Shown: positions 1 to 8,470, counted from the stretch's first letter. The stretch is DNA of 64,000 bases from Rhodocyclales bacterium (GCA_016235165.1 JACRLX010000026.1:1-64000), one strand, 5' to 3'. Numbers and translations are program-made. Notes: generated from the sequence alone by a model not told the origin.

Positions 1-20
1 CATCGGGGGTTGGGGGTGGT
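1..20 (+). repeat. Possible truncated copy of the ~90-bp intergenic GC element
   Basis: The first bases hold a run of G tracts around a TT that resembles the G-rich end of the element copy at 49504-49600 read on the minus strand. The rest would lie outside the window, so this is only a suggestion. Bases 21-136 contain no gene or clear signal that I can support. Confidence 0.25.
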
Positions 21-136
21 CCGTCCAGAATTCGCCAGATTGATCAAAATTCGATCAGCTCGCCTTGGCGGCACCCAACTCTATCCGTTACCCATATCTC
101 CCGGCCACTCCTTCACGGGCCTGTGAAATATCCGGG

Positions 137-481
137 CTAGGCGAGGATCAGGCGCAGGCGGCTGGGCTTGAGCGCCTGCACCATGGCCTGGTCGTGCTGC
201 CCCAGATGCAGGCTGGATCCGGCACCCAGGATGTAGTCTTCGCGGTCGCCATCGCGGGTCAGCCAGACTTCCCCGGCGACGCAGACCAGGGTGGCGTCGC
301 GTGCCGGCAGGGCCAGCAGGCGGCCCCGGTCCAGCGTCTGGCGCCCGGCGACGAGCATTCCTTCGAGGAATTCTGTATCATCGCCCATGGCAGCCGGGTG
401 GCGGGTTTCGCCCATCATCGCGGCGCGCCGCGAACGGCTGGCGCAGATCAGGGAGGCACTTGATATGGCTTGGGTGGACAT
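137..481 (-). CDS. DUF2917 domain protein
   Basis: A 114-residue protein of unknown function. The ATG at 481 is chosen because AAGGAG lies just upstream; a longer reading frame to 571 has no such site. The C-terminal half (VAGEVWLTRDGDREDY and following) has the short beta-rich pattern of DUF2917 proteins, which are often found next to LysR regulators in betaproteobacteria. No signal peptide or membrane segment is visible. It is divergent from the LysR gene at 583 across about 100 bases, so regulation by that protein is plausible but inferred. Confidence 0.75.
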   Translation of the reverse strand: MSTQAISSASLICASRSRRAAMMGETRHPAAMGDDTEFLEGMLVAGRQTLDRGRLLALPARDATLVCVAGEVWLTRDGDREDYILGAGSSLHLGQHDQAMVQALKPSRLRLILA

Positions 482-582
482 GACACTCTGCTCCTTGGCG
501 GTGGTGGTTGATGCGTTCAGTATCGACCGCCGGCGCCGCTCCGACCAACGAAATCGGCGCTTGTCATGCATGCGTAAATGGA

Positions 583-1512
583 ATGAATAAGGAGGCCCTG
601 CCGCCGCTTGACGCGCTGCGCGCTTTCGAGGCGGCGGCGCGTTGCCTGAGCTTTACCCGCGCCGCCGAGGAAATGTTCCTTACCCAGTCGGCGGTGAGCA
701 AACAGGTGATCGCGCTCGAAGCGGCGCTCGGTCTGCCCCTGTTCGAGCGCCGGCCGCGCGCCCTGCTGCTGACACCCGCCGGCGAGCGCTTGCAGCGCGC
801 TGTCGAGCATGCCTTTGCCGAGCTTCGCGCCGTGGCGGCCGAGTTGCGCGGTGGCGGCGAGCCAACCCTGACCCTGGCTACCACCCAGGCCTTTGCCAGC
901 TTCTGGCTGATCCCGCGCCTGGAGGATTTTCGCCTCCGTCATCCCGGCATCGACATCCGCATCTCCGCCGACACCCGTGTGGTGGATCTGGAGCGTGGCC
1001 GCTTCGATGCCGCGGTGCGCTACCTGCAGGATCGCAATGCCCCGGCCGGTGCGCTGCGCCTGTTCGGCGACACCGTGGTGCCGGTGGCCAGCCCCGCCTA
1101 CCTCGGGAAATCGCCAGGTCTGGCCCAGCCCGCCGACTTGAACCGGCACGTACTGCTGGTCTACGAGGACGAAGCGCAGAGTCGGCCCTGGCTGTCGTGG
1201 CAGGTGTGGCTGGAAATGAGCGGCCAGCCGCGCCTGCGGCCGGCGGGCAGCATCGCCTTCAACCAGTATGCATCTGCCATTGGGGCGGCGATCGATGGCC
1301 AGGGCGTGGCGCTCGCCACCCTGGGCCTGGTTGCCGACCTGCTGCGCTCGGGGCAACTGGTGGCGCCGCTGCCGCAGCGCTACGCCAATCCGCGTTCCTA
1401 CTACCTGTTGTTGCCGGCGCGACCCGCCACCAATCCGGCACTGAAGCCGTTTCGCGCCTGGCTGGCGGCACAGGCCGGCGTGGCGAACGCTCCGCGGGAA
1501 TCCGCCACATGA
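583..1512 (+). CDS. LysR-family regulator, GcvA-like
   Basis: A 309-residue transcription regulator. The N-terminal winged helix-turn-helix (about residues 8-66, with AAEEMFLTQSAVSKQV) is followed by a periplasmic-binding-type effector domain (about 90-295). Starting with PPLDALRAFEAAARCLSFTRAA is typical of GcvA-like members, which bind small ligands and control an adjacent divergent gene. The ATG at 583 is preferred over an upstream in-frame ATG at 508 because it puts the HTH at the usual distance from the N terminus. It is divergent from the DUF2917 gene and overlaps the next small gene by four bases (ATGA). Confidence 0.85.
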   Translation: MNKEALPPLDALRAFEAAARCLSFTRAAEEMFLTQSAVSKQVIALEAALGLPLFERRPRALLLTPAGERLQRAVEHAFAELRAVAAELRGGGEPTLTLATTQAFASFWLIPRLEDFRLRHPGIDIRISADTRVVDLERGRFDAAVRYLQDRNAPAGALRLFGDTVVPVASPAYLGKSPGLAQPADLNRHVLLVYEDEAQSRPWLSWQVWLEMSGQPRLRPAGSIAFNQYASAIGAAIDGQGVALATLGLVADLLRSGQLVAPLPQRYANPRSYYLLLPARPATNPALKPFRAWLAAQAGVANAPRESAT

Positions 1513-1673
1513 CCCAACGCAAGCCGGCGTCTGCGCCCGCAAAGCCCCCGTCGCCACCGCCCGGACCATTGCCGCAAGCCTCGGTGTGCCGTCGCTGCGG
1601 CAGTGCCGCTCCCGTCGGCGCCGACGGCTTTTGCGACAAATGCGAAAAGGCCCTGGAGCAGGCCTGTCTTTGA
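1509..1673 (+). CDS. Small zinc-ribbon protein
   Basis: A 54-residue protein whose N-terminal half is rich in Pro and Ala and whose C-terminal half carries two CxxC knuckles, CRRC and CDKC, 15 residues apart, as in zinc ribbons. The start overlaps the LysR stop as ATGA, a sign of coupled translation. Its function is unknown; zinc binding is inferred from the cysteine spacing only. Confidence 0.55.
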   Translation: MTQRKPASAPAKPPSPPPGPLPQASVCRRCGSAAPVGADGFCDKCEKALEQACL

Positions 1674-1680
1674 TTGCCGC

Positions 1681-2043
1681 CTATCGCTCGGTCGCGGCCG
1701 GCTTGCAGTCGGCGTAGGCGGTGCTGGCGCCGTCGTTCAGGCTGGCCTTGTCGGCGGCCAGATCGAGTACCAGATTGCCCTTGCCGTAACGCGTGCTGCC
1801 GGCGCCAATGCGCTCCAGCCGCACTTCGCGTTCGGGCAGGATCAGCCACACCGCCTCGCCGCCGTCGAGCGTGCGCAGGTAAAAGCGCTTGTTCGCCGCG
1901 CAGTGATACTCCCTGGCATTGAGCGGTTCGCGCGAGTGTTCTCGCGGGCCGTCGGCGCCAAACGGCCAGACCTTGATTTTCATGTCGCCGCAGCCCGCCA
2001 GCACCACGATGCCGGCAAGCAGGCCGGCAATGGGAAATTTCAT
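1681..2043 (-). CDS. MliC-like lysozyme-inhibitor lipoprotein
   Basis: A 120-residue lipoprotein with a lipobox (LAGC, Cys18). The mature part has the C-type lysozyme inhibitor pattern: a first Cys in YHCAANKRFYLRT, a charged centre, a STRYGKG turn and a last Cys in YADCK. MliC proteins sit in the outer membrane and protect peptidoglycan from lysozyme. AAAGGAG precedes the ATG. The gene follows the hybrid kinase on the same strand after 56 bases and may be co-transcribed with it. The family call rests on pattern, not alignment. Confidence 0.6.
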   Translation of the reverse strand: MKFPIAGLLAGIVVLAGCGDMKIKVWPFGADGPREHSREPLNAREYHCAANKRFYLRTLDGGEAVWLILPEREVRLERIGAGSTRYGKGNLVLDLAADKASLNDGASTAYADCKPAATER

Positions 2044-2099
2044 GTGTGACTCCTTTCGCCGGGAATGTTGCCACAAACCGGCAACCTGGCGCGCCGGGC

Positions 2100-4211
2100 T
2101 CAGGGCGTGAGAGCCTGGGCGATCTCGAAGCGGGCTTCGTCGATCGCCCGTTCGAGCTGGCGCAGCTCGGGCACCGCCGGCCGGCCGCGGCGGACGGCGG
2201 TTTCGAGTTCTTCCGCGAGCGACTTCAGCTTTTCCAGCCCCAGGGTGCCGGTACTGCCCTTGAAGGTGTGGGCGATGGTCACCGCTTCGTCGCGCCGCCC
2301 GCTTGCCAGTGCACTCCGTATCTTGGGCGCCAGGGCCGGGCTTTCCTCGATGAATTTTCCCAGCCAATGACGATAGCGTTGCTCGTTGCCGCCGAACCGG
2401 GCCAGGGCGGATGGGTAATCGAGGCAGCCTAGGTCGCCGAGCGCCTTCGCGGCCGGCAGCACGAGAGGCAGTGCCGGTGGGGCGGCGGCCTGCCGGCCGC
2501 GTGGCAACCATCGCTGCAGAATGGCGTGCAGGGTGGCAAGGTCGAAAGGCTTGCTGACGTGGTCGTTCATGCCGGCCTGGATGCTGGCCTGCCGTTCGTG
2601 TTCCAGCGCATGGGCCGTCAGTGCCACGATGGGCAGCGCGCCGAAATCCGCCCAGCTGCGGATCAGGCGCGTTGCGCTGTGGCCATCGAGCACGGGCATC
2701 TGGATGTCCATCAGGACCAGATCGAAGGCGGCCGGGCCTTCCGCCGCCAGCAGCGTGATGGCTTCGTGCCCGTTGCCGGCGATTTGCGGATAGATGCCAA
2801 GCGTTTGCAGCATTCCGGTGACGATTTCGATGTTGAGCGGGTCGTCGTCGACCAGCAGCACGCGGGCGTGGCTGTAGTTGGCGGGCGGCTCCCGCAGCAG
2901 CAGCGGCGTGCCCGGGCGGGTTCCACCCATGGCCAGGCGCAGCCCGAAACTGAAGGTGCTGCCTTCGTCCTTGCGGCTGCGCACGGTGATGCGCCCACCC
3001 ATGGCCTCGGCCAGGCGCTGGCTCAATGCCAGCCCGAGACCCGTGCCGCCGTATTTGCGGCTGGTGGTGGCGGTGGCCTGGGCAAAGGGCTGAAACAGGC
3101 CGGAGATTTCTTCCGCTGTCATGCCGATGCCGGTGTCGACGACATCGAGCGCGAGGCGGACATGGCTCTCGCTGCGCGTGGTCAGCGAGGCATGCAGTTC
3201 CACGTGTCCGCGCGCGGTGAATTTGATGGCATTGCCGACCAGGTTGAGCAGGATCTGCTCGATCCGCAAGGGATCGCCGCGCAAGGCGTCGGGGAGTTCG
3301 TTATCGACGCGGAATTTCAGTTGCAGGCCCTTGGCGTCGGCCTTGTGCATCAGCACTTCCCGCGCATGGCGCAGGATTTCGCGCAGGCTGAAGTCGACCT
3401 CCTCGATAGCCATGCGGCCGGCCACGATCTTGGACAAGTCGAGCAGGTCGTCGATGATGCGCGACAAATGCCTGCCGGCGCGCATCATCGTCTCCAGGTA
3501 ACCGTGCAGGATCGGGTCCGAGCCATGGTTTCGCGCCAGGTCGAGCAGGCCGATCATGGCGCTCAGCGGCGTGCGCAACTCATGGCTGACATTGGCAAGA
3601 AAGGCGTCCTTGGCCTGGTCGGCAAGCCGCGCATCGGCCAGGGCCTGGCGCAAGTCTTCGGCGCGCCCGATCAATTGTTGTTCAAGCATCGCCCGCTGCG
3701 TGCGCCTTTCGGCTTCGGCGCGTCGCTGCCCGGTGATGTCGCGCAGCACCAGCATCACGGCCGGCTTGCCGCCGACGCTGACCAGGCAGCTGCTCGATTC
3801 CGCAATCAGGGTGCTGCCATCCAGCGCCACACAGGGCAACTCCATTCGCGTTTGGCGTCCAGCCTCGCCGGCGGCCGGAGCACCGCAGTGCGCTTCAGCC
3901 AGCATCCAGTGTTCGGCGGCGATCAGGCGGTGCCAATGCATGCCGTTCAGGGCAGCGGCGCTGTCGGCGCGAAACAAGGCCTGGGCGGCCGGGTTGGCGA
4001 GACGGACGCACTCCTCGCGCAGCAACAAAATCGGGTCCGGGCAGAGCTGCAAAAGGCCGAGCGTCTCGCCGGACTCCGCGGGGCCCGAGCTGGCGGCCTG
4101 GCGCCGGGCGCGCAGGTCGGCCGGGTTGCCGGCTACCGCGCGCAAGGCATGAGGCTTTGCCGCTGCAAGGCGGCGGCGCAATTTCCTGAGGGGCAAGTCT
4201 CGGTCGGTCAT
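2100..4211 (-). CDS. Hybrid sensor histidine kinase with receiver and HPt domains
   Basis: A 703-residue cytoplasmic phosphorelay kinase with no visible membrane segment. Order: PAS domain (about 50-165), short coiled segment, HisKA with His210 in NVSHELRTPL, HATPase (N box around 323-330, G boxes DTGIGM and GGTGLGL), receiver (DDD at 455-457, phosphoacceptor Asp502 in LMDIQMP) and HPt domain with His648 in AHTFKGS. All phosphotransfer residues are present, so it can run a full His-Asp-His relay, but its output regulator is not visible. The ATG at 4211 is chosen because residues upstream of it look non-conserved. It lies beside the quorum-sensing island, which may be coincidence. Confidence 0.9.
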   Translation of the reverse strand: MTDRDLPLRKLRRRLAAAKPHALRAVAGNPADLRARRQAASSGPAESGETLGLLQLCPDPILLLREECVRLANPAAQALFRADSAAALNGMHWHRLIAAEHWMLAEAHCGAPAAGEAGRQTRMELPCVALDGSTLIAESSSCLVSVGGKPAVMLVLRDITGQRRAEAERRTQRAMLEQQLIGRAEDLRQALADARLADQAKDAFLANVSHELRTPLSAMIGLLDLARNHGSDPILHGYLETMMRAGRHLSRIIDDLLDLSKIVAGRMAIEEVDFSLREILRHAREVLMHKADAKGLQLKFRVDNELPDALRGDPLRIEQILLNLVGNAIKFTARGHVELHASLTTRSESHVRLALDVVDTGIGMTAEEISGLFQPFAQATATTSRKYGGTGLGLALSQRLAEAMGGRITVRSRKDEGSTFSFGLRLAMGGTRPGTPLLLREPPANYSHARVLLVDDDPLNIEIVTGMLQTLGIYPQIAGNGHEAITLLAAEGPAAFDLVLMDIQMPVLDGHSATRLIRSWADFGALPIVALTAHALEHERQASIQAGMNDHVSKPFDLATLHAILQRWLPRGRQAAAPPALPLVLPAAKALGDLGCLDYPSALARFGGNEQRYRHWLGKFIEESPALAPKIRSALASGRRDEAVTIAHTFKGSTGTLGLEKLKSLAEELETAVRRGRPAVPELRQLERAIDEARFEIAQALTP

Positions 4212-4240
4212 CACGTCGCTAATCCGGGTACGCCGGCGTG

Positions 4241-4273
4241 GTTGGCAACAAGTTGGCAACAAGTTGGCAACAA
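4241..4273 (+). repeat. Three perfect tandem copies of GTTGGCAACAA
   Basis: The 11-bp unit equals one DNA helical turn, so three copies present the same face, as binding sites often do. The copies also create the GG-N10-GC spacing of sigma-54 promoters, pointing towards the autoinducer synthase gene. Either reading is inference. Confidence 0.8.
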
Positions 4274-4382
4274 ACTGACCGCTGACGAGGTCGCCAGAGA
4301 CGCCGCGCAATCTTGGTTCCCCCCTCGAATTGCGCGGCGCTTGGCTGGGATCAAGCCTAGAGCAATTTCCGTTGAATTCCTA

Positions 4383-4426
4383 CTGTCAGAAATGACAGGT
4401 TTTTCGCAAAAAATGCAGATTTTTGC
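4383..4426. promoter_or_regulatory. Two adjacent inverted repeats upstream of the CqsA-like gene
   Basis: CTGTCA and TGACAG flank gaaa at 4383-4398. GCAAAAA (4406-4412) and TTTTTGC (4420-4426) flank seven bases. Both are perfect. The first is followed by a short T run and could be a hairpin, or either could be an operator about 120-160 bases before the start codon. Confidence 0.4.
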
Positions 4427-4542
4427 CCCACCATGGGCGGAAATGATGCGAAATGAAACCACCGCGACGAACCTCGCGATGCTTGAGGGAGGTGTTCGCG
4501 TCGTTTTTTCCCCTGTTTTCGCCCAAAGAAAGGAGTTCCATC

Positions 4543-5826
4543 ATGAAAAACAATGTCACTGCCTTGCGGCCACAGGCCCAGTATCGCAATCCCGAACTGG
4601 CCGAGTTCGCCGCCTTGCGGCTCGATGCCTATTACCGCGATCGGGTGCAGAACACCTGGGCCGGTGGCCACATCATGCGCGGCCGCCTGCCCGGACCGGA
4701 TGCCCTGCAACTGTGCAGCAACGACTATCTGGCGCTGTCACGCCATCCACGCATCCTCGAGGCCATGGTCGACAGCATTCGGCGCGACGGCAACGGGCTG
4801 TTGATGTCGGGCATCTTCGTTCATGGCGCCTGCCCGCATACCGATTTCGAGCAGAATCTGGCCGATTTCATGCAGGCCGAATCCGGGGTGCTGTGCCAGT
4901 CCGGCTATGCGGCCAATACCGGCCTGATCCAGGTGATCGCCGGTGAAGGGATTCCCGTCTACGCCGACATGATGGCCCATATGTCGCTGTGGGAGGGCAT
5001 CAAATGCGCCGGGGCACGGCCGATCACCGTGTTCCACAACGAAGTCGAGCACCTCGAACGCCAGATCCTGCGTCACGGCCCGGGCGTGGTGGTGGTGGAC
5101 TCGATCTACAGCACCACCGGCAGCCTGGCTCCGCTGCGCAAGATCGTCGAGATCTGCGAAGCGCAGGGTTGCATCCTGGTCGCCGACGAGTCGCATTCGC
5201 TGGGTACCCACGGCCCCAACGGCGAGGGCCTGGTGGTCGAACTGGGGCTGGCCGAGCGGGTGCACTTTCGCACCGCCAGCCTGGCCAAGGCCTTTGCCGG
5301 ACGCGCCGGATTCGTCACCTGTTCGCGCCGTTTCGCCGAGTATTTCAAGAGCGAATCGAACCCGGCGATCTTCAGCTCGACCCTGCTGCCGCACGACATC
5401 CACGGCCTCGCCGCCACGCTCGGCGTGATCCGGCAGGAAGGCTGGCGCCGCGAGCGACTGCAAGAAAACGCCGCCTACCTGCGCCACGAGCTGGATGCCC
5501 TGGGCTACAACCTCAATGGCAGCGCATGCCAGATCGTTTCGCTGGAATCGGGAACCGAGCAGGCCACCATCGTGTTGCGCGATGCGCTTGAATCGCGCGG
5601 CATCTTCGGTGCCATCTTCTGCGCCCCGGCGACGCCCAAGAGCCGCGCCTTGATGCGATTTTCGGTGCATGCCGGGCTGGGCCGCGCGGAGCTGGAGCGA
5701 TTGGTCGCCGTCTGTCGCGAGATTCGCGACGAGGTCGGGCTGGCCTCCTGGGGTTCGACGCGACGCAAGCAGCGCGTTCGCAACGCGCCGGCGGTCGACG
5801 CCCGGCGCGAGGCCGTGGCGGCCTAA
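4543..5826 (+). CDS. cqsA: CqsA/LqsA-type alpha-hydroxyketone autoinducer synthase
   Basis: A 427-residue PLP-dependent alpha-oxoamine synthase. Family stretches shared with Vibrio CqsA as I remember it are plain: AHMSLWEG, RHGPGVVVVDSIYST, DESHSLGTHGPNG, TASLAKAFAGRAG, PAIFSSTLLP and GIFGAIFCAPAT. Asp215 and His218 are the cofactor-binding pair and Lys249 the Schiff-base lysine. CqsA and LqsA join an acyl-CoA to an amino-acid-derived substrate to give CAI-1 or LAI-1 type signals; the exact product cannot be read from the sequence. AAAGGAG precedes the ATG at 4543. The gene converges with a matching regulator/kinase pair, the layout expected of a complete Lqs/Cqs system. 2-amino-3-ketobutyrate ligase or BioF are less likely given the AHMSLWEG and SLGTHGPNG stretches. 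Confidence 0.88.
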   Translation: MKNNVTALRPQAQYRNPELAEFAALRLDAYYRDRVQNTWAGGHIMRGRLPGPDALQLCSNDYLALSRHPRILEAMVDSIRRDGNGLLMSGIFVHGACPHTDFEQNLADFMQAESGVLCQSGYAANTGLIQVIAGEGIPVYADMMAHMSLWEGIKCAGARPITVFHNEVEHLERQILRHGPGVVVVDSIYSTTGSLAPLRKIVEICEAQGCILVADESHSLGTHGPNGEGLVVELGLAERVHFRTASLAKAFAGRAGFVTCSRRFAEYFKSESNPAIFSSTLLPHDIHGLAATLGVIRQEGWRRERLQENAAYLRHELDALGYNLNGSACQIVSLESGTEQATIVLRDALESRGIFGAIFCAPATPKSRALMRFSVHAGLGRAELERLVAVCREIRDEVGLASWGSTRRKQRVRNAPAVDARREAVAA

Positions 5827-5827
5827 C

Positions 5828-5864
5828 TTTCATGATGCGGGAAACATCACCCCGCTTCATGAAA
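5828..5864. terminator. Bidirectional hairpin between convergent quorum-sensing genes
   Basis: Arms of 14 bases (5828-5841 and 5851-5864) pair with one mismatch around a nine-base loop. It starts two bases after the synthase stop codon and the arms begin with TTT and end with AAA, so it could end transcription from either side. Confidence 0.55.
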
Positions 5865-5882
5865 ATCAGCCCTTTTCGGACA

Positions 5883-5970
5883 CCCGCCCCCCTTCGCCCC
5901 CCTCGCGGGGGGTTATTGATCGGCTCGCTGCGCTCGATATCACCAGCGACCCATTTCGTTGTTTCACGCT
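5883..5970 (-). repeat. ~90-bp GC-rich intergenic element, copy 1
   Basis: An 88-base element that aligns closely with 41413-41500 and more loosely with 49504-49600. Read on the minus strand it begins at the lqsR-like stop codon, contains GAGCGCAGCGAG, then a C6-gcga-G6 hairpin and further G runs. See copies 2 and 3. Confidence 0.75.
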
Positions 5971-7000
5971 AATCGGCGCGGGCAATCCCCTGGCGCGCCT
6001 CGCTATCGAGGCGCTCCAGGTAGTCGCCGTAGGGAAAGACGTACTTCAGGTTGAAGGCGCCCGGGTTTTTGACCACGGTATAGAGGTACCACTCGCGGCC
6101 CTGGAATTCCTCGGCCGGGTGCATGCAGGGCTGCCAGTCGTCGTAGATCGGCGAATAGTTGCCGGCGGTCTTCCAGAAATAGGGCAGGCTGCGCCCGTCG
6201 CGCAACTGCGCCAGCAGTTCCTCGGGCGCGTTCTGGTCGTAGGCGATCTCGTAGTGCCCGCGCATCATTTCCTCGGTCTGCACGATCAGCAGATGGGCGG
6301 CGCCGCCCATGTCGAGCATCAGGATGCCGTCCGGTCCGCAGCACAGATAGTGCTCGACGATGTTCAGGCGGCGCGCGATTTCCCGGAAGCGCTCGCCAAA
6401 CGCCACATCGCGCAGGAACAGGTGCGATCCGACCGAGAGCGCGTCGGCCAGCATGTGCTCGATCTGGTCGAAGTGCTCGCGCTGCAATTCGGCGATGGCG
6501 CGATTCAGCTGCGACATGACGTCGTCGTCCTGCTTGCGGATGAAGCGGTCGATGGTTTTTTCGTTGAAGGCGCGCACGGCGGTTTGCTCGTCGGCCTTGC
6601 CGGTGAGGAGGATCTTCTTGAGTGCCTTGTTCTTCAGGCTGCGGCAGAACTCCAGCCCGTCGATTTCCGGCATGTCGTAGTCGACCACCACCACCGAAAC
6701 CTGTTCGAAACGATGCTCGTTGTGTACCTCGCGATGAATCATGTCGAGGCTGACGTCGATCACGTGGCGCGTCACGCTTTTGTCGCCGCGATGCCGGTAG
6801 AGCGAAAAGAAGCGTTCCGCCACTGGCGGCATCTGGGCGCTGCCATTGAGCGCCACCAGGGCGGCGAAGGGCGAACTGTAGAGTCGATAGGCCAGGCGCG
6901 AATCGAGTTGCAGGCTGAGGTTGGACAGGAACTGCAAGCTGTCGTCGACAAAGACGACCGTGGTCGGGAAGTGGAAAGGCTGGATCGCGTAGTTGTTCAT
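5969..7000 (-). CDS. lqsR: LqsR-like response regulator
   Basis: A 343-residue regulator. The N-terminal receiver has the acidic pair Asp19/Asp20, phosphoacceptor Asp107 (VVVDYDMPEIDG), a switch Thr in LLTG (133) and the conserved Lys in FIRKQ (156). The stretch between the acidic pair and Asp107 is about 87 residues, roughly twice the usual, so the receiver carries an insertion near residues 50-95. The C-terminal half (about 165-343) has no known DNA-binding motif that I recognise, as in Legionella LqsR. Its ATG overlaps the kinase stop as ATGA, so the pair is coupled. Likely output of the hydroxyketone circuit; its target is unknown. Confidence 0.78.
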   Translation of the reverse strand: MNNYAIQPFHFPTTVVFVDDSLQFLSNLSLQLDSRLAYRLYSSPFAALVALNGSAQMPPVAERFFSLYRHRGDKSVTRHVIDVSLDMIHREVHNEHRFEQVSVVVVDYDMPEIDGLEFCRSLKNKALKKILLTGKADEQTAVRAFNEKTIDRFIRKQDDDVMSQLNRAIAELQREHFDQIEHMLADALSVGSHLFLRDVAFGERFREIARRLNIVEHYLCCGPDGILMLDMGGAAHLLIVQTEEMMRGHYEIAYDQNAPEELLAQLRDGRSLPYFWKTAGNYSPIYDDWQPCMHPAEEFQGREWYLYTVVKNPGAFNLKYVFPYGDYLERLDSEARQGIARAD

Positions 7001-8304
7001 GCGGCAGGGAAATCGAGTTCGAACTGGGAATACTCGCCATGCACCGAGTCGCAGCTGATCGTGCCGCCGAAGGCGCCCATGACATCGCGACAGAAGGCGA
7101 GTCCGATGCCGGCGCCAAGCACGGTGTCATCGCCGGTGGAAGTGTAGAAGCGCTCGAAAATGTGCGGCAGCGCATCGCTCGGGATGCCGCCGCCGCTGTC
7201 GCGCACGATCAGGCGATGGTGGTCGCCGGCTTCGATGCGCAGCCTGATTTCGCCCTTGCCGGCGTGGGCGATGTGGCGCAAGGCGTTCTTGATCAGGTTG
7301 AACAGGACATGCACCATCAGCAGTTCGACGCCACGAAAGTCGAAATCGTCGCCCTTGTCCCACGAAACCAGGCGGCGCTCTTCGTCGGAGAAGGGGTAGC
7401 GACGCAGCGCGGTTTCGACGCAGGCGGCGATCGAGCAGGGCTGCAATGCCTGTTTCACCGCGCCGGCCGACCGTGCATTGACCAGCATCATGTCGATGAT
7501 GGCATTGGACTGGCGTGCCTCGGAATCGATCCGCTCCAGCACGCCGCGCAGGCTGTCGAGGTGGGCAGTGCGAATGGATTCCACCGGCAGGCCATGGGTC
7601 TGCGCCAATTGATAGGCTTCGATCAGTGTCGGCAGGTAGTTGGCGAGCCCCGCCGCGCCGGCGCGTATGCCCAGCAGCGGCGTGCGCAGTTCGTGGGCGA
7701 TGCTGCCGGCGGTGGCCAGCATGGCGCGTTCCTGTTCGATACGGATGCGCTCGGCATCGTAGTTGGTGACGGCGCCGGCAACCACCGCGAAGCCGGCGAT
7801 GGCGACATAGTCCCAGCGCGCAAAGGCCGGCAGGCTGCCGTCGCTGGTCAGCGAGAAGGCAAGGTAGGCGAGGCCGCTGCCGAGCAGGAACTGGCCGATC
7901 AGCGTGACCCAGTCCAGCAGCAGGATCATGACGAAGACCGCGACCAGTGCCGAGCCGATCCAGACATCGGCGCCGTTGTTCTTCAGCAGCATGAAGCTGA
8001 AAAAGAAGGGCAGCGAATACAGCAGCGCGAAATACCAGTAGTAGGGCAGCCAACGCCGCATCCAGTCCGGCCACTGGCTGGCGAACAGCATGGGCAGGAA
8101 CAGCACCGAGCCGACCAAGCGCAGCGTCAGGCTTTCGTAGCGCTGGGGAAACACGAACTCCCAGACATAGTAGTAGAGCGGGAAGGTGACGATGGCGAGA
8201 ATGGCAAAGGCGGCCAGGCGTCGCTCGATATAGGCGACATTGCGCAAGGCCGGCTCGACCAGGCGCGCACCGAACTGCCTGAGCAGTGACAGGAAACGCG
8301 GCAT
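6997..8304 (-). CDS. lqsS: LqsS/CqsS-like membrane sensor histidine kinase
   Basis: A 435-residue kinase. The N-terminal third holds about six membrane helices (residues ~30-180) with the stretch FPLYYYVWEFVFPQRYESL, very like the CAI-1 sensor CqsS. The kinase core follows: His204 in SIAHELRTPL, N box NLIKNALRHI, G boxes DSGGGIP and GAGIGLAFC. There is no receiver, as in LqsS and unlike Vibrio CqsS. It is expected to sense the hydroxyketone made by the convergent synthase and to phosphorylate the LqsR-like protein. I chose the ATG at 8304; a TTG at 8388 would extend it by 28 residues and neither has a clear ribosome-binding site. Confidence 0.82.
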   Translation of the reverse strand: MPRFLSLLRQFGARLVEPALRNVAYIERRLAAFAILAIVTFPLYYYVWEFVFPQRYESLTLRLVGSVLFLPMLFASQWPDWMRRWLPYYWYFALLYSLPFFFSFMLLKNNGADVWIGSALVAVFVMILLLDWVTLIGQFLLGSGLAYLAFSLTSDGSLPAFARWDYVAIAGFAVVAGAVTNYDAERIRIEQERAMLATAGSIAHELRTPLLGIRAGAAGLANYLPTLIEAYQLAQTHGLPVESIRTAHLDSLRGVLERIDSEARQSNAIIDMMLVNARSAGAVKQALQPCSIAACVETALRRYPFSDEERRLVSWDKGDDFDFRGVELLMVHVLFNLIKNALRHIAHAGKGEIRLRIEAGDHHRLIVRDSGGGIPSDALPHIFERFYTSTGDDTVLGAGIGLAFCRDVMGAFGGTISCDSVHGEYSQFELDFPAA

Positions 8305-8451
8305 GGCTAGGGCTGGCCCGCGCGGCAGGCTGTGGGCGTCCGCGACAAATGAGATGGCGACATGCGTGCAGGGTATCCGAGGGGCCAAATTGTCGCAGAT
8401 TCGACGCCCGCATACGGCGAGTATATTGACATCTAAAACAATTTCGTCCGT

Positions 8452-8470
8452 GCCGGCTTGACAAGCCGGC
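8452..8470. promoter_or_regulatory. 19-bp palindrome overlapping the -35 box of the luxR-type gene
   Basis: GCCGGCTT and AAGCCGGC flank the three bases GAC, a perfect inverted repeat. The -35 hexamer TTGACA (8458-8463) lies in its centre. The size suits a dimeric LuxR-type site, although the sequence is not a classical lux box. A protein bound here would block or modulate the promoter. Confidence 0.6.

Larger units (their letters stand above)
4212..4542. promoter_or_regulatory. 331-base divergent regulatory region upstream of the autoinducer synthase
   Basis: No gene is seen here. The region holds an 11-bp sequence repeated three times (4241-4273), a perfect inverted repeat CTGTCA-gaaa-TGACAG (4383-4398) and a second, GCAAAAA with TTTTTGC (4406-4426). 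It separates the hybrid kinase from the CqsA-like gene and is long for this gene-dense window, so it probably carries the control sites of the synthase gene. Confidence 0.5.

Noticed and set aside
2526-4946. Long plus-strand frame opposite the hybrid kinase
   Set aside because: It is antisense to a gene with full kinase, receiver and HPt motifs; its translation has no recognisable domain and reflects GC-rich third-position bias.
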